Origin: Streptomyces sp. NBC_01260
Lineage (GTDB): Bacteria; Actinomycetota; Actinomycetes; Streptomycetales; Streptomycetaceae
Length of the DNA: 64,000 nucleotides
Assembly (NCBI RefSeq): GCF_036226405.1
Contig: NZ_CP108464.1
Span: forward strand, 1,426,001 to 1,490,000
Direction of reading: 5' to 3'
Within the stretch, counting starts at the first letter, position 1. Each line of letters starts with the position of its first letter. The notes below the pieces were generated by a model. It was not told where the DNA came from. It saw only the letters and a list, made by a program, of their open reading frames with translations, and made no database searches. The translations under genes were made by a program, and so were the position numbers. This document shows, piece by piece, positions 54,880-63,433 of the stretch.

Positions 54880-56193
54880 ATGAGGCTGGGTATCGGTATC
54901 GGCTGGCGGCCGGAGATCGCCGACGCGGTGGAAGCGCTGCCGGGGATCGACTGGGTGGAGGCGGTCGCGGAGAACCTCTGCGCCGACCACCTACCCGCCT
55001 CCCTGGAGCGGCTGAGGGAGCGTGGCGTCACCGTGGTGCCGCACGGGGTCTCGCTCGGTCTCGGCGGGGCCGACCGCCCCGACCCCGGCCGGCTCGCCGA
55101 CCTCGCGGCGCGGGCCGCGCTGCTGGGCACACCGCTGGTGACCGAGCACATCGCGTTCGTACGGGCGGGAGGAGCGCGCACCGCGTCGCCCGCGCTGGAG
55201 GCGGGGCACCTGCTGCCCGTACCGCGCACCTGGGCGGCGCTGGACGTGCTGTGCGAGAACGTGCGGATCGCGCAGGACTCGCTTCCGGTGCCGCTGGCCC
55301 TGGAGAACATCGCCGCGCTGATCCGCTGGCCGGACGAGGAACTGACCGAGGGGCAGTTCCTGGCCGAGCTGGTCGAGCGCACGGGGGTCCGGCTGCTCAT
55401 CGACGTGGCCAACCTGCACACCAACCGCGTCAACCGGGACGAGGACCCGGCCAGGGCCCTCGACGAGCTGCCGGTGGAGGCCATCGCGTACGTGCATGTG
55501 GCGGGCGGCGTCGAGAAGGACGGGGTCTGGCACGACACACACGCCCACCCGGTCACCGAGCCGGTCCTCGACATCCTGGCCGAGCTGCGCTCCCGGATCA
55601 GCCCGCCCGGAGTCCTGCTGGAGCGCGACGACGACTTCCCGCCCGTCGCCGAGCTGGCGGGCGAACTGGACGCGATCCGCGCCACGCTCGACGCGGGCCG
55701 TGTGCGGCCGGTGAACCGGAAGGCATCCCCGCGCACCGAGTCACCGGCCGGCCCCCGGCGCCCGGAGGAACCGGTGGACGCCGACGCCGTCCGGGACCGG
55801 GTCGCGGTCGCGCAGACCTCGCTGCTCTCCGCCCTGGTCGCCGGTACCCCCGTTCCGGAGGGCTTCGACCACCACCGGCTCGGCATCCAGAGCCGGGCGC
55901 TGGCCGCCAAGCGCGCCGATGTCGTCGCCAAGGTGGCACCCGAACTCCCGGAGATCCTGGGGCAGGCCTACCGGGGAGCGTTCCTCGCGTACGCCAAGGC
56001 CCGCCCGATGTCGGCCGGTTACCGGCGCGACGCGCTGGACTTCGCCGAGCAGCTGCTCATCGCGGGCCGCCCCGGGGACGACGCGGCCCGCCGCCGGCTG
56101 ACCCACTGGTGGCAGGACCGGGCCGCCCCGCGTCCGCCCCGCCGCACCACCCGGCTGGCGCGGGCGGCCCGATCCGTACTCGCGGGAAGGTGA
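54880..56193 (+). CDS. DUF692 (multinuclear iron oxidase family) protein with C-terminal helical domain
   Basis: 437 residues from ATG 54880, with GAGGGGGAG upstream. Residues 1-278 form a TIM-barrel DUF692 domain. Candidate iron ligands are all present: His55 (PHGVSL), His90 (TEHIAF), Glu142 (LENI), Asp175 and His180 (DVANLH), His206 (VHVAGG), Asp219/His221/His223 (HDTHAH) and Glu249 (LLERDD). Known family members modify Cys in ribosomal peptides (MbnB, bufferin BufB). Residues about 294-437 are an extra helical domain with a weak DUF2063-like pattern. The next gene starts 5 bases downstream and ends in a Cys-Gly-Ser repeat, the likely substrate. Confidence 0.92.
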   Translation: MRLGIGIGWRPEIADAVEALPGIDWVEAVAENLCADHLPASLERLRERGVTVVPHGVSLGLGGADRPDPGRLADLAARAALLGTPLVTEHIAFVRAGGARTASPALEAGHLLPVPRTWAALDVLCENVRIAQDSLPVPLALENIAALIRWPDEELTEGQFLAELVERTGVRLLIDVANLHTNRVNRDEDPARALDELPVEAIAYVHVAGGVEKDGVWHDTHAHPVTEPVLDILAELRSRISPPGVLLERDDDFPPVAELAGELDAIRATLDAGRVRPVNRKASPRTESPAGPRRPEEPVDADAVRDRVAVAQTSLLSALVAGTPVPEGFDHHRLGIQSRALAAKRADVVAKVAPELPEILGQAYRGAFLAYAKARPMSAGYRRDALDFAEQLLIAGRPGDDAARRRLTHWWQDRAAPRPPRRTTRLARAARSVLAGR

Positions 56194-56198
56194 CCGGG

Positions 56199-57260
56199 AT
56201 GAACACTGTGGCTCTGGTGCTGACGATCTCCGTCGCGCTCTCCTCGACGCTGCTGATCATCTCGGTCCGCCGCGCGGGACGCGGGCCGGGCGGCCCCGTC
56301 CACGACCTCTCCGAGGTGGCCTTCCTGAACGGCGGGCCCGGCCGGGTGGTGGACACGGCGCTCGCCGCGATGCACGCGGACGGCCGGCTGGTCGTCGGCG
56401 GGCCCGGCATCGTCGCGGTCCAGCGACCGGTCGCCCACGACCCGGTGGAGCGGGCCGTCCTCCAGGAGCAGGCCGCGGCCCCGAGCGGTGCGCTGCACAC
56501 CCTGCGGGCCGCCGTGATGCGCCATGCCGCGGTGCAGGAGATCGGCGACGCCCTGGCCTCGCGCGGTCTGCTGGCCACGCCCGGGGCCAACCGGACCCGC
56601 GGCCGGTGGGGCATGGCGCAGGGGCTGCTCTGCCTGCTCGGCGTCCCGGCCGCCATCGGCGTGACCATCTATCAGTTCGTCTCGTCGGAGCCCTACGCCG
56701 GACCGGGCTTCCCGTTCTTCCCGAAGGTGTTCCCGGCGCTCCTCGCCGGGGCCGTCATCGGTTTCGTCTGCGCGGCCGGTGCCCGGTCGCGGACCACCAA
56801 AGCGGGCCGCAGGGCGGCCGCGGAGTACCGCACCGCCAACGCGTCGCGGACCGACCCGGACCATCTGATGGCGACCGCCGGGCCACGGGCCCTGCCCGAT
56901 CCCGAGCTGCGGAGGCATCTGCTCACGGCGTCCCGGACGAGGCCGGCCGGGCTGTCCACGCCGTCGCACCACTCCTCGGGCTCCTCCTCCGATGCGCTGC
57001 TCGTGGCCACGGTGTGGTGCGCCGGTACGACCCCGGGCGGGGGCGGGTGCGGAAGCTCGTCCGGGCACAGCGGCGGGGGTGGCGGCAGCGGGTGCGGTTC
57101 GGGGTCCGGCTGCGGTTCCGGCTCGGGGTCCAGTTGCGGATCGGGGTCGAGCTGCGGCTCCGGATCGAGTTGCGGATCGGGGTCCAGCTGCGGCTCCGGA
57201 TCGAGTTGCGGATCGGGGTCCAGCTGCGGCGGCGGGTCGAGCTGCGGCAGCAGCTCATGA
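56199..57260 (+). CDS. TIGR04222-type membrane protein with Cys-Gly-Ser-rich tail
   Basis: 353 residues from ATG 56199, with GGAAGG eight bases upstream, five bases after the DUF692 gene. Spans at about 3-23, 141-160 and 177-198. The first loop contains the TIGR04222 region (VAFLNGGPGRVVDTALAAMHADGRLVVG), a domain known from proteins with low-complexity tails next to DUF692 genes. The last 75 residues are almost only Gly, Ser and Cys, with ten Cys in the tail, mostly as CGSGSS units. It is probably a membrane-tethered substrate whose cysteines the DUF692 enzyme modifies, which is inference from pairing. Confidence 0.88.
   Translation: MNTVALVLTISVALSSTLLIISVRRAGRGPGGPVHDLSEVAFLNGGPGRVVDTALAAMHADGRLVVGGPGIVAVQRPVAHDPVERAVLQEQAAAPSGALHTLRAAVMRHAAVQEIGDALASRGLLATPGANRTRGRWGMAQGLLCLLGVPAAIGVTIYQFVSSEPYAGPGFPFFPKVFPALLAGAVIGFVCAAGARSRTTKAGRRAAAEYRTANASRTDPDHLMATAGPRALPDPELRRHLLTASRTRPAGLSTPSHHSSGSSSDALLVATVWCAGTTPGGGGCGSSSGHSGGGGGSGCGSGSGCGSGSGSSCGSGSSCGSGSSCGSGSSCGSGSSCGSGSSCGGGSSCGSSS
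57153..57224 (+). repeat. two exact 36-bp tandem repeats encoding CGSGSS units
   Basis: A 36-base unit starting at 57153 is repeated exactly at 57189. Each unit holds two 18-base CGSGSS codon blocks that use different synonymous codons. Flanking 18-base blocks are near copies. It points to recent duplication within the tail of the TIGR04222 gene. Confidence 0.85.
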
Positions 57261-57337
57261 GCGGCGCCCGAGACGGCATCGGGCGGTCACCGTCCGGATG
57301 GCGTGGGGCCGTGCGCCCCGGCCCCTGAAACGACGCC

Positions 57338-57366
57338 GGTGCGGCGCGCAGGCTGCGCGCCGCACC
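57338..57366. terminator. 13-bp perfect hairpin between convergent operons
   Basis: GGTGCGGCGCGCA (57338-57350) and its exact complement (57354-57366) flank a 3-base loop. A second, imperfect nested hairpin follows at 57393-57426. Together they probably terminate the DUF692 operon and the hemQ transcript. Confidence 0.65.
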
Positions 57367-57463
57367 AGGAGCCGAACCCGGTGTCGCTGGAACGGCGGGC
57401 GGCACACCGTGCCGCGGTGCCCGCCGTCTGATCTTCCGGGTTGGGGTGGTCGGAACCCGCTCG

Positions 57464-58198
57464 CTACGCGAGCCCGGCCACCAGGTCTGCGACCGACTTG
57501 CGCCGGCCGGTGAAGAAGGGAACCTCCTCGCGGACGTGCATCCGCGCCTCGGAGGCCCGCAGGTGACGCATGAGGTCGACGATGCGGTGCAGCTCGTCGG
57601 CCTCGAAGGCCAGCACCCACTCGTAGTCGCCGAGGGAGAAGGAGGCGACGGTGTTGGCGCGCACGTCGGGGTAGCCGCGGGCCATCTTGCCGTGGTCGGC
57701 GAGCATCCGGCGACGGTCCTCGTCGGGCAGCAGGTACCAGTCGTAGGAGCGCACGAAGGGGTACACGCTGATGAAGTCGCGCGGCGTCTCGTCGGCGAGG
57801 AACGCCGGAACGTGCGACTTGTTGAACTCGGCGGGGCGGTGCAGCGCCATGTTCGACCAGACCGGGTCGAGGCCCCTGCCCAGCCGGGTGCGCCGGAAGA
57901 GGTTGTACGCCTCCTGCAGGGCCTCCGCGGTCTCGGAGTGCCACCAGATCATCACGTCGGCGTCGGCGCGCAGTCCGGAGACGTCGTAGGTACCACGAAC
58001 GGTGACGTCCTTGGCCGCGAGCTGGTCGAACAGTTCCTGGACCTCACCGGAGTACGCGGCGCGGTCCGTGTCGGCGGGCAGCACGTCGCGAAGCTTGAAG
58101 ACGGACCACAGCGTGTAGCGGACGACGTCGTTGAGGTCCTTCGCCTTCTTGCCGGCGTTGGGGCCCTTGCTTGATGTCACAGTCTCAGGAGCACTCAT
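57464..58198 (-). CDS. hemQ: hydrogen peroxide-dependent heme synthase (coproheme decarboxylase)
   Basis: 244 residues from ATG 58198-58196. Chlorite-dismutase-like fold of actinobacterial Hem[58 protein letters not shown] with the proximal His in ADHGKM. Converts coproheme to heme b, the last step of the coproporphyrin-dependent route. It follows hemY by four bases, so translation is probably coupled. Confidence 0.96.
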   Translation of the reverse strand: MSAPETVTSSKGPNAGKKAKDLNDVVRYTLWSVFKLRDVLPADTDRAAYSGEVQELFDQLAAKDVTVRGTYDVSGLRADADVMIWWHSETAEALQEAYNLFRRTRLGRGLDPVWSNMALHRPAEFNKSHVPAFLADETPRDFISVYPFVRSYDWYLLPDEDRRRMLADHGKMARGYPDVRANTVASFSLGDYEWVLAFEADELHRIVDLMRHLRASEARMHVREEVPFFTGRRKSVADLVAGLA

Positions 58199-58202
58199 AC
58201 GG

Positions 58203-59711
58203 CTATTGTCCCGCCTCGCTCCCTGTGCCCTGAACCAGGGTGGGGGTGGCGATGATCTCCCCCGTGGTCTCCCGCGTGTCCGCGCTGCTCTCCCCGGCGA
58301 GGTCGCGGACGATCTCGTCCGCCGCGCGGTGGGCGCTCGCGATGCAGCCCGGGATGCCTACCCCGTCGTAGACCGCGCCGCAGACCCGCAGCGCGGGCAG
58401 CTTGGCGACCTCCTCGCGAATCCGGGCGACCCGGCCGAGATGGCCGACGGGGTACTGGGGCAGTCCGCCGATCCACCGGGTGACCTCGGTGGCCACCGGC
58501 TCGGCGGCCAGTCCGGTCGCCGCCGCGAGATCGCGCAGCGACACCTCGACGAGCTCCGCGTCCTCGCGGTGCAGATGGTCCTCCTCGCCGTACCGGCCGA
58601 CCGAGGTCCGCAGGAGGAACAGGCCGGGGGCCGCGTCGGCGACCCACTGCCACTTCTGGCTGGAGAAGGTGGCGGCCTTGATGGTGCGGCCGTCGACCGG
58701 GGGCACCAGGAAGCCGGAGCGTCCATCCAGCGTTCCGGCGGCGGTCACGTCGGAGCGCCGGAAGGCCATGGTGATCAGGGCCATCGACGCGTACTCGACG
58801 CCCGCGAGCTCGGCGGAGGCGGCCGGGGACTCGGCGGCGAGCAGGGTGGACGCGGACCAGGCGGGGGCGGCGAGGACGATGCCGTCGGCGGCGATCACCC
58901 GGGTGTCGGTGCGGACGTCCCAGCCGGAGGCGGTACGGGTCAGCCCGAGCACCGGGGTCTCGGTGAGGATCTCGCCGCCCCCCGCGCGTACGGCGTCGGC
59001 GACGGCGTCCGGGAGGGTGCCGATGCCGCCGGCGATGCCCTGGAAGACCGGCCCGGTCTGCTGCCGGGACGCGGCCTGCTCCTGGATGCGGGTCACCCCG
59101 TCGAGCAGTGAGCCGCCCTGCCGGGCGACCTCGAAGAGCTGCGGTACGGCGGCGCGCATCGAGATCCGGTAGGCGTCGCCCGCGTACACCCCGCCGAGCA
59201 GCGGCTCCACCAGCCGGTCGACGACCTCACGACCGAGCCGGTCGGCCACGTACGCGCCGACCGCGACATCGTCGCCGACGGCGGTCGGGGTGAGGTCGCG
59301 CTCCTGAGCGATCCGGGCGAGCCCCTCGGGCGAGAGCACCTCGCCGAGCGCCGCCGGGTCGCCGGGCACGCCCATCACATGGCCCTTGGGCATGGGGCGC
59401 AGTGCGTCGCGCGTCCACAGGGAAGCGGTGGCGGTGGCGGGCGGCTGGAGGCGGTCGCCGAGGCCGACGGCGCGGGCCAGGCCGACCGCCTCCGGGCGGC
59501 GGGCCAGCATCGATTCGGCGCCCAGGTCGACCTGGACGCCCGCGACCTCGCCGGTCCTGAGTTTGCCGCCGAGCCGGTCGGTCGCCTCCAGGAGGGTGAC
59601 CCGCAGCCCGGTACCGAGAAGCCGGTGGGCGGCCGCGAGTCCGGCGATGCCGCCGCCGATGACGACGACGTGTCCCGTGGCCCTGTCCGCGCGGTTTGCT
59701 GAACGCTGCAT
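58203..59711 (-). CDS. hemY: coproporphyrinogen III oxidase (HemY/CgoX-type)
   Basis: 502 residues from ATG 59711-59709. FAD-binding [18 protein letters not shown] followed by [35 protein letters not shown] and the C-terminal [26 protein letters not shown]. In organisms with HemQ this enzyme oxidises coproporphyrinogen III to coproporphyrin III rather than protoporphyrinogen. Divergent from the lipoprotein gene with 127 bases between. Confidence 0.95.
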   Translation of the reverse strand: MQRSANRADRATGHVVVIGGGIAGLAAAHRLLGTGLRVTLLEATDRLGGKLRTGEVAGVQVDLGAESMLARRPEAVGLARAVGLGDRLQPPATATASLWTRDALRPMPKGHVMGVPGDPAALGEVLSPEGLARIAQERDLTPTAVGDDVAVGAYVADRLGREVVDRLVEPLLGGVYAGDAYRISMRAAVPQLFEVARQGGSLLDGVTRIQEQAASRQQTGPVFQGIAGGIGTLPDAVADAVRAGGGEILTETPVLGLTRTASGWDVRTDTRVIAADGIVLAAPAWSASTLLAAESPAASAELAGVEYASMALITMAFRRSDVTAAGTLDGRSGFLVPPVDGRTIKAATFSSQKWQWVADAAPGLFLLRTSVGRYGEEDHLHREDAELVEVSLRDLAAATGLAAEPVATEVTRWIGGLPQYPVGHLGRVARIREEVAKLPALRVCGAVYDGVGIPGCIASAHRAADEIVRDLAGESSADTRETTGEIIATPTLVQGTGSEAGQ

Positions 59712-59838
59712 GCCCCCACTCTCTCAAACCTCTTCCGAGTCCTGACCGTGACCGCTTCGAAACCGGTATCGCGCAACCCTGACCGGCCCCCCGTACGTCG
59801 AACCGGCACCATCAATCACCCGTCCTGGGGGGACAGTT

Positions 59839-60780
59839 ATGCAGACAGCACCATCCACGCGTACCGGCAGACGTCCGGGCCGTCCGGCAGCCCGCCCCGC
59901 CCGCACCGCTCTCGCCGCCGGACTGCTCACCGCCGTGCTGGCGTTGAGCGGCTGCGGCGCGGCCGGCGACGACTCCGGAGGGAGCTCCGACAAGCGGGCG
60001 GCCGCCCCGGCGCGGCAGGGCAAGGCGGACGCCGCCGCCGGGGACGCGAAGCAGGGGGCGGGCGGTTCGGCGGCGGCGAAGAAGCCGAACCCGCTGACCA
60101 CCGCTCATGTCATCCGTACCGCCTCGCTCTCCGTCGAGGTGAAGAGCGCGCCGAAGGCAGCGGCCGCCGCGCGTGCGACCGCGGAGGCGGCGGGCGGGCT
60201 GGTCGCCGACGAGAGGACCGAGCAGGTCGACGACACGCACGACTCCTCGCACCTGGTGCTGCGCGTTCCGCAGGGCGAGTACGACCGGGTGCTGGGGGAC
60301 CTCTCCGGGACGGGCAAGCTGCTCTCCCGGACGTCGGCCGCCAAGGACGTCACCGATCAGGTCGTCGACGTGGAGAGCCGGATCGCCACCCAGCGCACGA
60401 GTGTGGCGCGGGTGCGCAAGCTGATGGACCGGGCCGACGCGCTGGCCGATGTGGTGACGCTGGAGGGCGAACTGAGCAGCCGTCAGTCGGAGCTCGAGTC
60501 GCTGCTGGCCCAGCAGGCCTCGCTCAAGGACCGCACCACGCTGGCCACGATCACGCTCGACCTCTCGGAGGCGGCTGACGCCGACGCCGCGGACGACGAG
60601 GACGGTCCGGGGTTCGTGGACGCCGTGGGCGGCGGCTGGCACGCGTTCGTGACGATGGTGCGGTGGCTCGCGATGGCGGTGGGGGCCACGGCTCCGTTCC
60701 TGGCGGTGGCCGCCGTCGTGCTGGTCCTGTGGCGGCTGCTGCGGCGCCGGGGCGGGAAGGCCGGGCCGGACGGCGGGTGA
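59839..60780 (+). CDS. DUF4349 lipoprotein with C-terminal membrane anchor
   Basis: 313 residues from ATG 59839, GGGGGG upstream. Lipobox LSGC at Cys39, Ala/Lys-rich linker, then DUF4349: HVIRTASLSVEVKSAPKAAAAA, LRVPQGEYDRVLGDL and a coiled coil (DVESRIATQRTSVARVRKLM...LEGELSSRQSELESLLAQQ). One membrane span near 265-298 and a basic cytoplasmic tail. Role unknown; the family is envelope-associated. Confidence 0.92.
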   Translation: MQTAPSTRTGRRPGRPAARPARTALAAGLLTAVLALSGCGAAGDDSGGSSDKRAAAPARQGKADAAAGDAKQGAGGSAAAKKPNPLTTAHVIRTASLSVEVKSAPKAAAAARATAEAAGGLVADERTEQVDDTHDSSHLVLRVPQGEYDRVLGDLSGTGKLLSRTSAAKDVTDQVVDVESRIATQRTSVARVRKLMDRADALADVVTLEGELSSRQSELESLLAQQASLKDRTTLATITLDLSEAADADAADDEDGPGFVDAVGGGWHAFVTMVRWLAMAVGATAPFLAVAAVVLVLWRLLRRRGGKAGPDGG

Positions 60781-60862
60781 GCCGTCCCGGGGGCGCCACG
60801 GCGCCGCTGGGAGCCGTGGCGCCGTAGCGTGGGCCTTCGGACGGGGCATCGAAGGGACTGGC

Positions 60863-62245
60863 ATGACGGCGGAACGACTGGTGGTCATCGGCGGGGATGC
60901 GGCGGGCATGTCCGCCGCATCCCAGGCGCGTCGGCTCAAGGGTCCGGGCGAGCTGAGCATCACCGCCTTCGAGCGGGGCCACTTCACCTCGTACTCCGCC
61001 TGCGGCATCCCGTACTGGGTCGGCGGCGACATCGAGCGGCGGGACGACCTCATCGCGCGCGGCCCCGAGGAGCACCGGGCCCGGGACATCGATCTGCGGA
61101 TGCGCACCGAGGTGACGGAGATCGATGTCGCGGGGCAGCGGGTGCGCGCCCTGGACCGGGACTCCGGCGAGACCTCCTGGACCGGTTTCGACAAGCTGGT
61201 GATCGCGACGGGGGCCAGGCCGGTACGTCCGGCGCTGCCCGGCATGGACGCGGACGGGGTGCACGGTGTGCAGACCCTGGACGACGGACAGGCGCTGCTG
61301 GACTCCCTGGACCGGGCGGCGGGCCGGCGCGCGGTCGTCGTCGGCGCGGGCTACATCGGCGTCGAGATGGCGGAGGCGATGCTGAAGCGCGGCTTCGAGG
61401 TGACCGTGCTCAACCGCGGCGAGCAGCCGATGGCGACGCTCGACCCCGATATGGGGCGCCTCGTGCACGACGCGATGGACGGTCTCGGCATCACTACGGT
61501 GAACCGGGCCGCGGTCACCGCGATCCGTACCGGGCCGGACGGCCGGGTGAGCGCCGTGGAGACGGCCGACGCGTCGTACCCGGCGGATGTGGTGGTGCTC
61601 GGCATCGGCGTCGAGCCGGAGACGGCGCTGGCCCGCGCGGTCGGTCTGCCGGTCGGTCCGCACGGCGGGCTGCTCACCGATCTGTCGATGCGGGTCGTCG
61701 GCCACGACAACATCTGGGCGGGCGGCGACTGCGTCGAGGTGCTCGACCTGGTGGCGGGCCGCACCCGTCACATCGCCCTGGGCACGCACGCCAACAAGCA
61801 CGGCCAGATCATCGGGTCCAATGTCGCCGGCGGCTACGGGACGTTCCCCGGGGTGGTGGGCACGGCGGTGAGCAAGGTCTGCGATCTGGAGATCGCCCGC
61901 ACCGGGCTGCGCGAGAAGGACGCCCGTTCGGTGGGCCTGCGGTTCGTCACGGCGACGATCGAGTCGACGGGCCGGGCGGGCTACTACCCGGGGGCGCGGC
62001 CGATGACGGTGAAGATGCTCGCGGAGTACCGCACCGGGCGGCTGCTGGGTGTGCAGATCGTGGGCCGGGACGGGGCGGCGAAGCGGGTGGACGTCGCGGC
62101 GGTGGCGCTCACCGCCGGGATGACGGTCGAGCAGATGACCGCCCTGGACCTCGGTTACGCCCCGCCGTTCTCACCGGTCTGGGACCCGGTGCTGGTGGCG
62201 GCCCGCAAGACGGTGACGGCGCTGCGGAAGGCGGGCACCGCCTGA
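60863..62245 (+). CDS. CoA-disulfide reductase-like FAD/NAD(P) oxidoreductase
   Basis: 460 residues from ATG 60863. Pyridine nucleotide-disulfide oxidoreductase: FAD motif LVVIGGDAAGMSAA, active-site Cys47 in SYSACGIPYW, NAD motif VVVGAGYIGVEMAEAM, FAD motif NIWAGGDC and a dimerisation domain ending with LGYAPPFSPVWDP, which is typical of the CoADR/Npsr/Nox branch. It probably reduces a small-molecule disulfide or persulfide with a Cys-S-S-CoA intermediate. Actinobacteria use mycothiol, so CoA disulfide itself may not be the substrate. Confidence 0.9.
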   Translation: MTAERLVVIGGDAAGMSAASQARRLKGPGELSITAFERGHFTSYSACGIPYWVGGDIERRDDLIARGPEEHRARDIDLRMRTEVTEIDVAGQRVRALDRDSGETSWTGFDKLVIATGARPVRPALPGMDADGVHGVQTLDDGQALLDSLDRAAGRRAVVVGAGYIGVEMAEAMLKRGFEVTVLNRGEQPMATLDPDMGRLVHDAMDGLGITTVNRAAVTAIRTGPDGRVSAVETADASYPADVVVLGIGVEPETALARAVGLPVGPHGGLLTDLSMRVVGHDNIWAGGDCVEVLDLVAGRTRHIALGTHANKHGQIIGSNVAGGYGTFPGVVGTAVSKVCDLEIARTGLREKDARSVGLRFVTATIESTGRAGYYPGARPMTVKMLAEYRTGRLLGVQIVGRDGAAKRVDVAAVALTAGMTVEQMTALDLGYAPPFSPVWDPVLVAARKTVTALRKAGTA

Positions 62246-62255
62246 GCGGTGCCCG
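62232..62255. terminator. 10-bp hairpin between convergent CoADR-like gene and hemE
   Basis: CGGGCACCGC (62232-62241) and its complement (62246-62255) flank loop CTGA, with the stop codon in the loop region. Probable shared terminator. Confidence 0.6.
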
Positions 62256-62267
62256 GCTCCCGGCCGG

Positions 62268-63341
62268 TCAGCGGGCGGTGCTCGTGTGCACGTACTCGAC
62301 GAGGCGGGTCAGCGCGTCCGGGGCCATCGACGGCATCACGCCGTGGCCCAGGTTGAAGATGTGGCCCTCCAGAGCGGCGGACGCGTCCAGCACCTCCTGG
62401 GCCTTGGCCTCCACCACCGAGGTCGGGGCGAACAGCACGGCGGGGTCGAGGTTGCCCTGGAGCGCCTTGCCGGGGCCGACGCGGCGCGCGGCCTCGTCCA
62501 TCGGGACCCGCCAGTCGACGCCGACGACGTCCGCGCCGGCCTCGCCCATGAGGCCGAGGAGTTCGCCGGTACCGACGCCGAAGTGGATGCGCGGCACTCC
62601 GTACGGGGCGACGGCGTCGAAGACCTTCGCGGAGGCGGGCAGCACCGAGCGGCGGTAGTCGGCGGGGGCCAGCGCGCCCACCCAGGAGTCGAAGAGCTGC
62701 ACGGCGGAGGCGCCCGCCTCGATCTGGACCTTGAGGAAGGCGCCGGTGATCTCGGCGAGGCGGTCGAGGAGATCGGCCCAGAGCTCCGGGTCGCCGTACA
62801 TCAGGGCCTTGGTGTGCTCGTGGTTGCGGGACGGGCCGCCCTCCACGAGGTAGCTGGCGAGGGTGAACGGGGCGCCCGCGAAGCCGATCAGCGGGGTGGA
62901 CCCCAGCTCGGCGGTGAGCAGGCCGATGGCCTCGGTGACGTACCAGACGTCCTCGGGGGTGAGGTCGCGCAGCCGGGCCAGGTCGGCGCGGGTGCGGATC
63001 GGCTCGGCGATCACCGGTCCGACGCCGGGCTTGATGTCGAGGTCGATGCCGATCGCCTTGAGGGGGACGACGATGTCGCTGTAGTAGACCGCGGCATCGA
63101 CCTTGTGGCGGCGGACGGGCTGCATCGTGATCTCGGCGACGAGCTCCGGCATCGTGCAGGAGTCGAGCATCGGGATGCCCTCGCGGACCTTCAGGTACTC
63201 GGGCAGCGAGCGCCCCGCCTGGCGCATGAACCAGACCGGCGTGTGCGGCACGGGCTCGCGCCGGCACGCCTTGAGGAACGCCGAGTCGTGGGTGGCGGAG
63301 GTCTTCGTCTGCTGGCCCGAAGGGCGATCGTTGGCACTCAC
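62268..63341 (-). CDS. hemE: uroporphyrinogen decarboxylase
   Basis: 357 residues from GTG 63341-63339; another GTG seven codons earlier has no better ribosome site. Signature [18 protein letters not shown] holds the substrate-binding Arg residues; [17 protein letters not shown] and [20 protein letters not shown] follow. Removes four carboxyls from uroporphyrinogen III to give coproporphyrinogen III, the substrate of the hemY/hemQ products encoded 3 kb away on the same strand. Confidence 0.96.
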   Translation of the reverse strand: MSANDRPSGQQTKTSATHDSAFLKACRREPVPHTPVWFMRQAGRSLPEYLKVREGIPMLDSCTMPELVAEITMQPVRRHKVDAAVYYSDIVVPLKAIGIDLDIKPGVGPVIAEPIRTRADLARLRDLTPEDVWYVTEAIGLLTAELGSTPLIGFAGAPFTLASYLVEGGPSRNHEHTKALMYGDPELWADLLDRLAEITGAFLKVQIEAGASAVQLFDSWVGALAPADYRRSVLPASAKVFDAVAPYGVPRIHFGVGTGELLGLMGEAGADVVGVDWRVPMDEAARRVGPGKALQGNLDPAVLFAPTSVVEAKAQEVLDASAALEGHIFNLGHGVMPSMAPDALTRLVEYVHTSTAR

Positions 63342-63433
63342 GCACAGAATCTTCGCACGCACACGGAAGGAGCCCGACCCCGCACGGGTGTCCCTCCCTG
63401 CGCGAGACTCCGGTTCCGCCTACTCTTCCCCGC

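Noticed and set aside
57090..57260. Tandem repeats as a CRISPR array
   Set aside because: Repeats are 18/36 bp, contiguous, without spacers, and encode an in-frame CGSGSS tail.
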